A stretch of DNA of 64,000 nt from the NCBI GenBank assembly GCA_011523505.1, contig WTGP01000034.1:186001-250000 (forward strand). The letters run 5' to 3'. Position 1 is the first letter of the stretch; every line of letters starts with the position of its first letter. Below the pieces are notes generated by a model. The model saw only the letters and a list, made by a program, of their open reading frames with translations, had not been told where the DNA came from and made no database searches. A program made the translations under genes and the position numbers. This document shows, piece after piece, positions 32,402 to 41,435 of the stretch. This DNA comes from Gammaproteobacteria bacterium. Its GTDB lineage: Bacteria > Pseudomonadota > Gammaproteobacteria > Steroidobacterales > Foliamicaceae.

Positions 32402-33422
32402 TTCGTCCGCCCGGGCCGGGCAGGAACTCTCGCAATTGGCCGGCAGGCTGTCCAAGTATTGCCGCGCAAAACTGGGACGCGCTCTCTGGGAATTGTCCGT
32501 GTCCGGGTTCCTGTTCCTGAGCTGCTGGCTGGGGGCGCTGGTCGGCGTCGCTTACGTGCATTGGCTGTTTGCGCTTCTATCCATACCTTCGGGCGTTTTC
32601 CTGGTGCGCCTGTTCATGATCCAGCACGATTGCGGCCACGGCTCCTTCTTCAGAAAACGCAAGTGGAACAACCGGGTAGGGCGTGTCATCGGAGTGCTCT
32701 GCTGGACGCCGTATGCGTACTGGCGACGGCTGCACGACGGGCATCACGCCACATCGGGCAACCTGGACATGCGCGGTACGGGCGATATCGCCACGCTCAC
32801 GGTCAGCGAATACCGGAGCCTGCCCCCGTGGCGGCAGTTTCTGTATCGCGTCTACCGGCACCCGGCCGTGCTGTTCGGACTCGGACCCACCTACGTGTTC
32901 GTCCTGAAACACCGAATGCCGCTTGAGCTGATCCGCGACCTCAAGGACGGCTGGATCAGCGTGATGAGCACCAATGCCGCCATTGCCGGCATAGCAATTG
33001 CGGCGTCGCTGATCGTGGGCCCGCTCACCTTCGCCGTCGTGCATCTCGCGACGGTGTTGTTCGCCGGCACGATCGGGGTGTGGCTGTTCTACGTGCAGCA
33101 CCAGTTCCACGAAACGGAATGGGACGGCCAGGAAGAATGGGATTTCCGCCGGCAGGCCCTCGAAGGCAGTTCGTTCTACGACCTGCCCGCGCCGCTGCGC
33201 TGGCTCACTGCCAACATCGGCATCCACCACGTTCATCATCTGAGAAGCCGAATCCCCAGCTACCGCCTCTACGAGTGCCTCAAGGACATCCCGGAACTGC
33301 GCAAGGTCAACCGCCTCACGATGTGGGAGAGCTTCAAGTGCGTGCCCCTGGCGCTATGGGATGACAGGCAGCGAAAGCTGGTCTCGTTCCGGAGCGCGCG
33401 GGCGATGGCGGCGACGCAATAG
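32394..33422 (+). CDS. Membrane fatty acid desaturase
   Basis: A 342-residue integral membrane di-iron desaturase. All three histidine boxes are present: HDCGH at about 78-82, HDGHH at about 114-118, and HHVHH at about 278-282, with hydrophobic segments between. It introduces a double bond into acyl chains of membrane lipids, typically needing oxygen and an electron donor. Length and box spacing fit the delta-12/omega-3-like bacterial group. It follows the small lipoprotein with an eight-base overlap and converges on a TonB receptor gene. Confidence 0.88.
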   Translation: MSDSSARAGQELSQLAGRLSKYCRAKLGRALWELSVSGFLFLSCWLGALVGVAYVHWLFALLSIPSGVFLVRLFMIQHDCGHGSFFRKRKWNNRVGRVIGVLCWTPYAYWRRLHDGHHATSGNLDMRGTGDIATLTVSEYRSLPPWRQFLYRVYRHPAVLFGLGPTYVFVLKHRMPLELIRDLKDGWISVMSTNAAIAGIAIAASLIVGPLTFAVVHLATVLFAGTIGVWLFYVQHQFHETEWDGQEEWDFRRQALEGSSFYDLPAPLRWLTANIGIHHVHHLRSRIPSYRLYECLKDIPELRKVNRLTMWESFKCVPLALWDDRQRKLVSFRSARAMAATQ

Positions 33423-33468
33423 CGGAAACGGCCCCGAGCGGCGCCGACCCCGTAAGTCTTCCCGTCCG

Positions 33469-35937
33469 TCAGAAGCTGTAACTTGCCCGTACGCCGATTT
33501 GCCGCTTGTTCGGCAATGTCGGCAGCAGTGCGTTGGTCAGAATGAACGTGAACGGCGGCGGGAAGAACGCCACATTGATGCTGTCGAAATCCGGCAGGCT
33601 GAGAGCTATCTTCACCGTATCGTCATCCAAAAGGTTGTTGGCGTAGACGATCACATCCCAGTTTTCCGCGCGCAATCCCAGACGCAGATCGACCAGGGTG
33701 TAGCTCGGCAGGATCAACTCGTTGTTGGACGATTCATAACGCTTGGACTGGGTGGTGACGTCCGTCTCGATCAGCCAGTCGATATCGCCGGTCAGCGGCG
33801 CTTCATAGGAAGCTCCCAGCACCAGGGAGTGCGTGGGTGTCCGTTCCAGGGTATGTCCGGAGCGGTCGAGTTGGCAGGTGTTCTCCCTCCCGATGAACTC
33901 CTGAACGCAATTGCCCACCACCGCGATCGTGTACACCCCGCTGGAGTTGGTGATGAAGTCCTTGTATTGGGCATCGATGTACGCATATCCGGCCGAGAAG
34001 TTGAGGCCTTCCGTCGGCGCCCATGCCAAATCCAGCTCGATCCCTTTCACCTCCGCGTCCGACGCATTTACGGTGCGCAAGCCGGTAAGGCCGTTCTCAC
34101 GCAGGACCTGCGTCGTTGTCTGTTTCTCCGAAAAGTCCTGCCAATAACCCGCGATGTTGGCCAGGAAGCGGCCGTCCGCCCAGGCCGTCTTGGCGCCGAT
34201 CTCGTAGACCCACATGGTCTCCCGGTCGAATCTGAACAGCTCCGGATCAAACCCGCCGGCGCCCGCGCCGACGGTGCCCACGCCGCTCGGTTTGGCGCCT
34301 TTGGAGACCGAGCCGTAGAAGAGCATGTCGTCGTTCAGCGTGTACTCAAGGGAGACCCGCGGCGTGAAATAGCTGTCCTGGCCCGTGGCATCGACGCTTG
34401 GCGTGGAAGGCGCCGTGGTGTTGGGCGGGCCGGCCAGGCCGAACGCATCGACGATGCGCGCCCCGCTAGGGCCGGAAACGAACAGGTCTTCATCCGTGTA
34501 CCGGCCTTCCACGTGGAAGGTAACCTGGTCCGTAATGTCGAATTCCAGCATGCCGAAAACCGACCAATGTTCCGTATTGCGGATCCACAGGTCGGGGTCG
34601 CGGGTGCCGATGGCGGCGAAGAACGGTCCGCAAGGGAGAAACGGCAAAAAGGGGAACAACTGGTTGTTGGTACAAGCGAGGTTGTTGGACAACTGATCGA
34701 TGTCTTCATCCCAGTACAGGCCTCCGGCCATCCAGCGGAAGCGCTCGTCGTCCCCGGACTGCACCCGCAGCTCCTGGCTGAACAGGCTGATTTCGCCATC
34801 GGTGCTGAACAACGTGCCCGCGTTCAGGGCGAAGAAGCTGCCTTTGTTGGTGTTTTCCATGCGCTGGACGATATCCGCACTGGCGTAGTGGGTGACCGAG
34901 GTCACGCTGCCCCAGTCCTGCTCCCAGTCGAACGTGGCGGCCATGCGAAACACTTCGCGGTCGCTGCCGCGGAAGTCTTCTCCGGTCAACGGGTCTTCCG
35001 ACAGGGTGACCGCGGGCAGCTCGTCACCATCGGGCGCGCGGCCAGTAAATCCTGTGACAAAGGGCACGGCCGGACTGACCACACCGGGCATGAAGATGGG
35101 TCCGAAGGCCGATGGCGGCACGGGGATGACCGCATTGGTGCCATAGAAAACGGTGGGCGCATTGCCGACGTGATCGTCGGTGTATTCGACACGGGTCGTC
35201 AGGGAGAGCTCTTCATTGAAATGGAAAATGCCGCTCGCCGCGACGCCGAAACCGCTGCTGTCGCCCACGTCCGCACCCGTGACCGTGTTGTCGTAGAAGC
35301 CGTCGAAGTTCCAGCCGGTCACGTTGAGGCCGACGAGCGCCTTGTCTTCCACCAGCGGTCCGTAGATACCGACACGGCCTTCGCGCTGGCCGTTGTCGCC
35401 CATATCGATGGCGACCTTGGTTTCCCACTCATTGGTGGGTTTCTTGGTGACGTAGTTGATGGCGCCGGAGAACGCCGAACGGCCGTATAGAGCGCTTTGC
35501 GGTCCCTTGACGATTTCCGCCCGTTCCAGATCGAATAAACGGGTGTTGATGAGGAGCGAGCCGCCCGCGGACTGCACCGATTCGCTGGTGACATCGACGC
35601 CGTCCAGCAGCACGGCCACGTTGGGCCGCCCGCGGGTGGGGGACAGGCCGCGAATGACGATGCGTATGTCCTGCGGGAAGACGCCGTTGTCCACGATCAC
35701 CCCGGCGGTCAGACGGGCGATGTCGTCAATCGTATCGAGGCCCTTCCGCTCCAGAGTTTCCGCCGTGAAGGGTTTCACCACCAGCGGGATTTCCTGCAGG
35801 TTTTCCGCCCGCTTGCGCGTGGTGACGACGATTTCCTCCAGAGTGGTTTGCGCGAAGGCAGGCGCCACGTCCGCCACCAGGATGACGCCAATCAGGGCAA
35901 GGGATACTCCAGCAAGATTCATGGACTTGACCATCAT
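33469..35937 (-). CDS. TonB-dependent receptor
   Basis: An 822-residue outer-membrane receptor. It starts with a signal peptide ending PAFAQ, then LEEIVVTTRKRAENLQEIPL (TonB box and plug start), plug markers GLDTIDDIARLTAGV and ERAEIVKGPQSALYGRSAFSGAINYVTKKP, and a barrel ending RQIGVRASYSF with a terminal Phe. The ATG at 35,937 lies six bases after GGGAGG. It is a different paralogue from those at 13.7 and 38.1 kb. No gene follows closely on the same strand; upstream lie an alpha/beta hydrolase and an AraC regulator. The ligand is unknown. Confidence 0.9.
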   Translation of the reverse strand: MMVKSMNLAGVSLALIGVILVADVAPAFAQTTLEEIVVTTRKRAENLQEIPLVVKPFTAETLERKGLDTIDDIARLTAGVIVDNGVFPQDIRIVIRGLSPTRGRPNVAVLLDGVDVTSESVQSAGGSLLINTRLFDLERAEIVKGPQSALYGRSAFSGAINYVTKKPTNEWETKVAIDMGDNGQREGRVGIYGPLVEDKALVGLNVTGWNFDGFYDNTVTGADVGDSSGFGVAASGIFHFNEELSLTTRVEYTDDHVGNAPTVFYGTNAVIPVPPSAFGPIFMPGVVSPAVPFVTGFTGRAPDGDELPAVTLSEDPLTGEDFRGSDREVFRMAATFDWEQDWGSVTSVTHYASADIVQRMENTNKGSFFALNAGTLFSTDGEISLFSQELRVQSGDDERFRWMAGGLYWDEDIDQLSNNLACTNNQLFPFLPFLPCGPFFAAIGTRDPDLWIRNTEHWSVFGMLEFDITDQVTFHVEGRYTDEDLFVSGPSGARIVDAFGLAGPPNTTAPSTPSVDATGQDSYFTPRVSLEYTLNDDMLFYGSVSKGAKPSGVGTVGAGAGGFDPELFRFDRETMWVYEIGAKTAWADGRFLANIAGYWQDFSEKQTTTQVLRENGLTGLRTVNASDAEVKGIELDLAWAPTEGLNFSAGYAYIDAQYKDFITNSSGVYTIAVVGNCVQEFIGRENTCQLDRSGHTLERTPTHSLVLGASYEAPLTGDIDWLIETDVTTQSKRYESSNNELILPSYTLVDLRLGLRAENWDVIVYANNLLDDDTVKIALSLPDFDSINVAFFPPPFTFILTNALLPTLPNKRQIGVRASYSF

Positions 35938-36033
35938 CGCTTACCTCCCAAGACTGAGCGTCTACCGGATCATACTATCCCACTGCTCAGCGCTCGGCGA
36001 AGGCGGGACGCCTTCCCTCCCAGGGGCACGGCG

Positions 36034-36912
36034 TTAGGGGACCGACGCCAGGAAGGAGTCGATGGCGGCTAGCGCGTCGGGCTCGTTGAGCCAGGGGGCG
36101 TGGCCGCGGTTTGCGACGGTGCAGGTCACCAGGGACGGGACCCGCCGAGCCATTTCGACGAGCGTTTCCGCAGCCAGAAGGTCCGAGGTCTCGCCCCGCA
36201 GGGCGAGCAGGGGGAACCGGCCGAGTTTCTCGAACAGGCCCCAGGGGTCCGGGGGCGAACCGCCTAACTCCTGGAACGCCTTGCCGATGTTGGGATCGGA
36301 CTTGAGGACCGGCTTGCCGTCGGCGCCGATGCGGTAGGTGCGCCTTGTGATCAGGTCCCAGGAGGCGGCATCGGCATCGGGAAAGGCGACTTCGAACATG
36401 ATCTTCGTGTTGGCGATCGCGTCGTCCCAGTTCTCGGCCGGCTTCAGCTTGCCGACGTACTGCCCGATCCTCAGGATGCCGACCATCGAGACTTCCGGAC
36501 CGATGTCGTTGATGATGGCGCCCGCAAAGAGCTCCGGCGCCTGATCGGCCAGCACCATGGTCACGATGCCGCCCAGCGAGGTCCCGCAAAAGACTGCCGA
36601 CCCGATCCCAAGGTGGTCCAGCCACTCGACGACATCGTCCGCATACGTGGTCGGAAAGTAGTTCCGGTGGTCCGGGTCGAAATCCGAGCGGCCCCTTCCC
36701 CTGAAGTCCAGGGCCAGGACGCGCCGGGAAGGCTGGAGGTGCTCCGCGAGTTCCACGAAATCCGCGCTGTTGCGGGTGAGCCCGTGCAGGCATACCACCG
36801 GCGCCAGCCCAGAACCGGACAGTGCGGGAGAGTCGCGATAAAAGAACTTCAGTCCGCAACGGCTCCTGAAGAAATACCCGGTCATGACGCCGGCAACCTC
36901 ATGATCCGGCAT
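36034..36912 (-). CDS. Alpha/beta hydrolase
   Basis: A 292-residue cytoplasmic alpha/beta-hydrolase with oxyanion motif VVCLHGLTRNSADF, LALDFRGRGRSD, the nucleophile elbow GTSLGG, and the terminal histidine in VANRGHAPWLNEPDAL. The overall layout resembles esterases, haloperoxidase-like and meta-cleavage-product hydrolases. Two starts are possible (36,912, overlapping the AraC stop by 14 bases, and 36,885). It is the second gene of an operon headed by the AraC regulator and 96 bases from a TonB receptor gene transcribed in the same direction. Confidence 0.82.
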   Translation of the reverse strand: MPDHEVAGVMTGYFFRSRCGLKFFYRDSPALSGSGLAPVVCLHGLTRNSADFVELAEHLQPSRRVLALDFRGRGRSDFDPDHRNYFPTTYADDVVEWLDHLGIGSAVFCGTSLGGIVTMVLADQAPELFAGAIINDIGPEVSMVGILRIGQYVGKLKPAENWDDAIANTKIMFEVAFPDADAASWDLITRRTYRIGADGKPVLKSDPNIGKAFQELGGSPPDPWGLFEKLGRFPLLALRGETSDLLAAETLVEMARRVPSLVTCTVANRGHAPWLNEPDALAAIDSFLASVP

Positions 36913-37990
36913 GCCACTTCGAAGGCGAGATCCCGTTCCAGCGGATGAATGCCCGCCGGAAGCTCCTCTCGTCGGAATAGTCGAGTTCTTCCGCGACTTC
37001 GCCCGCGAGAAGGTCCTGGGACAAAAGGCGCTTTGCGCGCGCGTTCAGGGCCTTCCGCCGGACCTCCTGAAACGACGTGTTCGATTCCGCCAGTCGGCGG
37101 CGCAGAGTCCTCGCGCTGAGATTGAGCTGCAATGCCAGCTCATTGGCCGACACGGTCTGCGTCAGTATCAGGTCCACCACCCGGTCCACGATCGGCACGT
37201 TCGCGGGCGAAACCCTGAGATTGCTCTCGATCAGCCGGGCCACTTCGCCGAAGACGGCGTTCGGCCGGGGCAGGTCGCCAGGCTGCATTTTGACCGGCAA
37301 GGCGGCGACGGAGTAGTCGTAGATCAGCGCGTAGTTCCTGCTTCCATAGGCGGTGGGAACGCCCCAGTACGCGAGCTGGTTGAGCCGATTGCCCGCGTTT
37401 TTGCGGGAATCGCGCAGGCGCCGCTTGGTCGTGACCTTCAGCAGGTAGGAATCGATTTCGGCGCCCGCGCAGATGCCGAACAGCGTGTGCATGAGGATCA
37501 CGATGCACTCGAGAAAACTGTGGAACTGACGGTCGGTCAGCTCGAACGGGGTGGGAAAGTCCTTGTTGTCGACGGCGTAGATCAGCCTGTCGCCTTGCGT
37601 CATGACGTGGTTGTAGACGCGGCCATGCAACAGGTTGAAGCCGTTCGCGAACTTGCGCAGCATGCCGTCGAAGCGCTTCGAGCCGGCCGCCTGCGACATC
37701 ACGAAGTGGAACGCGCCCGGCAACAGCGGCCGCCTGGACATGCGCACCGTCTCCTCGCTGGTCAGGTCGGCCAGTTTCCCGAGAAGCCTGAAGTAGTCGG
37801 ACACCAGCACGGGCGCCGGTTCGTCGTCGTTGCCCGGCCGCAGGCTCTGCACGTCCCGCAGGACGGCGGCCAGGTCGATGCCGCTGGTCGAGGCCGCTCG
37901 CGCCAGCGGCTCGAACAGGGAATCGTCCACGCACGGGATGCCCGGACCGTTCGCCGAACGCAAGGGAGGGCTGTAATTCGGCATGTCCAT
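36899..37990 (-). CDS. AraC-family regulator (ArmR/OruR-type N-terminal domain)
   Basis: A protein of about 363 residues whose C-terminus is an AraC helix-turn-helix pair (VSANELALQLNLSARTLRRRL, then EVAEELDYSDERSFRRAF with WNGISPSKW). The N-terminal 200 residues have the layout of the ornithine-utilisation (OruR-like) ligand-binding domain, with a conserved patch around FPTPFELTDRQFHSFLE. Start choice between 37,990, 37,984 and a further codon at 38,053 is uncertain. It is divergent from a TonB receptor gene and upstream of a hydrolase gene, so it probably regulates this catabolic neighbourhood. Confidence 0.82.
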   Translation of the reverse strand: MDMPNYSPPLRSANGPGIPCVDDSLFEPLARAASTSGIDLAAVLRDVQSLRPGNDDEPAPVLVSDYFRLLGKLADLTSEETVRMSRRPLLPGAFHFVMSQAAGSKRFDGMLRKFANGFNLLHGRVYNHVMTQGDRLIYAVDNKDFPTPFELTDRQFHSFLECIVILMHTLFGICAGAEIDSYLLKVTTKRRLRDSRKNAGNRLNQLAYWGVPTAYGSRNYALIYDYSVAALPVKMQPGDLPRPNAVFGEVARLIESNLRVSPANVPIVDRVVDLILTQTVSANELALQLNLSARTLRRRLAESNTSFQEVRRKALNARAKRLLSQDLLAGEVAEELDYSDERSFRRAFIRWNGISPSKWHAGS

Positions 37991-38129
37991 ACAGTACCAC
38001 GGCGTGGCCACAATTGTCCCTCCCAGATGTCCTGTTCTGTCATTGCGGACCACTCCGGGCAGTCGTCAAATACGGATTGGGGAATATTCGATTCGCTGTG
38101 TATGCAGCTGGAAATGGAGTAATCGCACC

Positions 38130-40457
38130 ATGTGGCCCAACAAGACAGTTCGCCCGATTCGGCCGGTCGCCCTCGCAAGCGCCGCCGCCGCAGTCCTGGC
38201 TTTCTTCGACTTCAGCAGTACCGGCGCCGCCCAGGAGGCCGCGAGCGACAGGCAGGCAAACGTGATCGACGAGATCATCGTTACCGCACGGCGCCGCGAG
38301 GAGTCGCTATGGAGCGTGCCGGGTTCGGTTTCGGCCTTCAGCGAGCGCCAGCTTCGCGATCTGCAGGCGACCGACATGCGCCAGGTGCAGTACGCGGTCC
38401 CCAACTTCCACTTTCAGAGAAGCGATTCCTCGAACGCCGCAGTCTATCTGCGCGGCATCGGGCAGAACGACTCCCTGCCGTTTGTCGAGCCGGGCGTGGG
38501 CGTTTATATCGACGATGTTTACGTTGCACGCACCCAGGCGGCTTTCGTTGAACTGTTCGACATCGAGCGCGTCGAGGTCCTGCGCGGGCCGCAGGGAACG
38601 CTGTACGGCCGAAACTCCCCGGGAGGCGCGGTCAAGCTGATCACCCGCGCGCCGTCCGACGAATTCGAAGCGTTCGCGGAGGTCGGCGCCGGCAATCTCG
38701 CCACCCGGATCTACAACGGCCGCATGAGCGGACCGCTAAGCAGCGACGGCCGCTGGAAAGGAAAAATCGCGGTCTCCGGCATCCAGCGCGACGGGCATTC
38801 CGAGAATGCGGTGCTTGGCGGCACCGACGGCGACACCGACACGCTGTCGTTCCGTTCCGGCCTGGACTTCGAGGCGAGCGACAGCCTGAGTTTCTCGCTC
38901 CGCGTCGAAGGGAAATTCGAGCGACCGGACCGCTCGCTGACACCCATCCGGAAAACGCCGCTCACGCTGTTCGAAGACCCGGTAGGCGCCCCGTTCAGCC
39001 CGAGGACGTACCTGCCGACGGAGGAAGCCTTCGGTTCGCCCTACGTCGTGGAAGGAACGGCGAACACCTTTGCCGACCTGACGACGCACGGCGCCTCGTT
39101 CAGGATCAAGTGGCAGTTCAGCGACGACTGGTACCTGGAAAGCATCACGGCATACCGCAAGCTTTCCTGGGACTTCATTCTGGATGCCGACAGCACGCCA
39201 TTTCCGGTCCTCGACATACCGGTTTACGAAGACGACGACCAGTTTTCCACCGAGCTGCGGTTCGCGCTGGAACGCGACAGCGGCCTGTCGTTCACGGGCG
39301 GCGTTTACCTCTTCAACGACGACGACGTGGTGCTGGCGGGATTCGACGATGCGTCGGCGTCATTCCAGTTCATGGGGTTCTTCTTTCCGATCATCAGTGT
39401 CGGCGTTCCGTCCGGCGGTTACGGCGAGAGCGACCAGCGCACGCGGTCGATGGCGGTGTTTGCCGACATCACTTTTCCCATTACGGACACGACCAGCTTC
39501 GAGATAGGCGCCCGCTACACCAACGACGAGAAAGAGGTCACCCGGCGCGGCGAGTTCTTCTTCGACCCCACGCTGTCCCTGAGCCTGGACCGGCCGCCGT
39601 TCCTGGCCGGGGTCGGGTTCCCCGGCGAGTACCTGCAGGACGAGCAGGACTGGAGCGCGGTCACGCCGCGCGCGGTGCTCTCGTACCAGCCCAACGACGC
39701 CCTCACGGCGTACGGGTCGGTTTCGCGCGGCTTCAAGAGCGGCGGCTTCCCGGGGCGGGCGTTTGCCAGCAGCGAGTTCAAGCCGTTCGACCCGGAAACC
39801 GTCTGGACCTACGAGGCCGGCATCAAGGGCCGGGGGGCGGACAACCGGTTCACCTGGTCGGCGGCGTATTTCTACAACGACTACAACGACCTGCAGTTGA
39901 ACGGCTTCGGCCAGGACCCCGTGACCGGGCAATTCGTGAGCCTGTTCACCAACGCGGCGTCGGCGAAGATCCACGGCGTGGAGGGCGTGGTGTCCTACCG
40001 GCCCAACGACCGTCTTTCGATCGACGCTTCTCTCGGCTACCTGAATGCCGAGTACGAGGAATTCGAAACGCTGGTTGCCGGCGTGCTCACCGACGTCAGC
40101 GACCGGCGCCTGCCCAATGCGCCCGAGTGGACCGGCTTCCTGGGCATGACCTGGTCGGACCAGCTCACTCCGAACGTCGCGGCGACGGTGCACGTCGATA
40201 TCGCCTACAAGGCCGGCCATGCCAACGAATCGACGGACTCCCCCAACCTCGCCGTCGCCGCGGCGACCTACATCAACGCTTTCGTGTCGATTTCCGGCGA
40301 CGACGAGCGTTGGGAAGTGCGCCTGGGCGGCACCAACCTGACGGACAAGGCGCGCGCCGCGCAGAGCTTCAATACCGCGGAGTTCTCCGGCGTGGAAACG
40401 GCCTTCATGGGCATGCCGCGCCTGTACGATATTCGGCTTCTGTGGCGCTTTGACTGA
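38130..40457 (+). CDS. TonB-dependent receptor
   Basis: A 775-residue outer-membrane receptor with signal peptide, TonB region VIDEIIVTARRREESLWSV, plug motifs (DLQATDMRQVQYAVPN, then RVEVLRGPQGTLYGRNSPGGAVKLITRAP), and a barrel ending in YDIRLLWRFD. It belongs to the siderophore/ferric-citrate-like or vitamin-uptake type, though carbon-compound receptors share these features. The ATG at 38,130 gives the shortest N-terminus with a plausible signal. It is followed after 30 bases by an esterase and then an alcohol dehydrogenase, which suggests import and hydrolysis of an ester-bearing compound. Confidence 0.9.
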   Translation: MWPNKTVRPIRPVALASAAAAVLAFFDFSSTGAAQEAASDRQANVIDEIIVTARRREESLWSVPGSVSAFSERQLRDLQATDMRQVQYAVPNFHFQRSDSSNAAVYLRGIGQNDSLPFVEPGVGVYIDDVYVARTQAAFVELFDIERVEVLRGPQGTLYGRNSPGGAVKLITRAPSDEFEAFAEVGAGNLATRIYNGRMSGPLSSDGRWKGKIAVSGIQRDGHSENAVLGGTDGDTDTLSFRSGLDFEASDSLSFSLRVEGKFERPDRSLTPIRKTPLTLFEDPVGAPFSPRTYLPTEEAFGSPYVVEGTANTFADLTTHGASFRIKWQFSDDWYLESITAYRKLSWDFILDADSTPFPVLDIPVYEDDDQFSTELRFALERDSGLSFTGGVYLFNDDDVVLAGFDDASASFQFMGFFFPIISVGVPSGGYGESDQRTRSMAVFADITFPITDTTSFEIGARYTNDEKEVTRRGEFFFDPTLSLSLDRPPFLAGVGFPGEYLQDEQDWSAVTPRAVLSYQPNDALTAYGSVSRGFKSGGFPGRAFASSEFKPFDPETVWTYEAGIKGRGADNRFTWSAAYFYNDYNDLQLNGFGQDPVTGQFVSLFTNAASAKIHGVEGVVSYRPNDRLSIDASLGYLNAEYEEFETLVAGVLTDVSDRRLPNAPEWTGFLGMTWSDQLTPNVAATVHVDIAYKAGHANESTDSPNLAVAAATYINAFVSISGDDERWEVRLGGTNLTDKARAAQSFNTAEFSGVETAFMGMPRLYDIRLLWRFD

Positions 40458-40487
40458 AGCGCCGCAAGGCCGCAAGGGGCGAAAGCG

Positions 40488-41435
40488 ATGATTGACCGGC
40501 AGTGCGCCAGGCTGCTCGAGAATGCCCAGGGCATCCTGATGGAAATCCTGGCCTCGCATAGCGACCCGGTCGCCATAGGGCGCAAGTACACGGCCAGGCT
40601 GATGGAGACCTTCCTGGGAGAAAGGGCCAATGGCGTGGAAACGCGGGATTGTCGCATCCGGACCGATTCCACCGAAATCCCGGTCCGCTTCTACCGGCGA
40701 AGCTACGCCGCGGCCGATTCAATAGGGAAGCTGGTGTTGTTCTTTCACGGCGGCGGCTGGAGTGTGGGCGACATCGACACCTACGATGGATTCGTGCGGC
40801 GCTTGTGCGCGGAGACCGGAGCAGACTATCTCTCGGTCGATTTTCGCCGCGCCCCGGAACACAAGTTTCCCGCCGCCCACGAAGACTGCTACCAGGCCGC
40901 GCTCTGGGCCTTCGAGAACAGCGAAGCGCTGGGAGTCGATCCGGAGCGGATCGGCGCCATGGGAGACAGCGCCGGCGCCGCCCTGGCGACGGCCGTTTCC
41001 TGGCAGACTGCGCGGCAGACGGACTACCGGGTGAACGCGCTCTATCTACTGTATCCGTTCCTCGACCTGCGCGACGACCACGAAGCCTACCCGTCGAGAA
41101 TGACGTTCGGCAACGGCAACTACCTGGTCGGCCGCGCCGGCCTGACCGCCGCCAAGCAGTGGTACCTGGATGACGACACCCCCACCGGGGACCCGCTGGT
41201 CTCGCCGATGTTCATCCCCGACCTCGAATCGCTGCCGCCGACAACGATCATCACCAGCGGACACGACCCGAACCTGGACGAAGGCAAGCTGTTTGCCGAG
41301 AAGCTCGAGGAAAGCGGCGTTCGGGTCAGCGCGACGCACTTCGCGTCCGCTTTCCACGGCTTCATGCCCTTCGGCGTGCTCGACGTCGCCGGCGACAGTA
41401 TCCGGACCCTCGCAGAGGCCATTGCAGAACAATGA
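40488..41435 (+). CDS. HSL-family alpha/beta hydrolase (acetyl esterase type)
   Basis: A 315-residue esterase with the hormone-sensitive-lipase motif HGGGW, the nucleophile elbow GDSAGA, an acid in SGHDPNLDEG and a histidine in FASAFHGFMPFG. This set defines bacterial HSL carboxylesterases acting on short-chain esters. No signal peptide, so cytoplasmic. The ATG at 40,488 follows AGGGG at about eight bases. Its stop overlaps the next gene's start by four bases (ATGA), linking hydrolysis to the downstream alcohol dehydrogenase, as expected if an ester is split and its alcohol oxidised. Confidence 0.87.
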   Translation: MIDRQCARLLENAQGILMEILASHSDPVAIGRKYTARLMETFLGERANGVETRDCRIRTDSTEIPVRFYRRSYAAADSIGKLVLFFHGGGWSVGDIDTYDGFVRRLCAETGADYLSVDFRRAPEHKFPAAHEDCYQAALWAFENSEALGVDPERIGAMGDSAGAALATAVSWQTARQTDYRVNALYLLYPFLDLRDDHEAYPSRMTFGNGNYLVGRAGLTAAKQWYLDDDTPTGDPLVSPMFIPDLESLPPTTIITSGHDPNLDEGKLFAEKLEESGVRVSATHFASAFHGFMPFGVLDVAGDSIRTLAEAIAEQ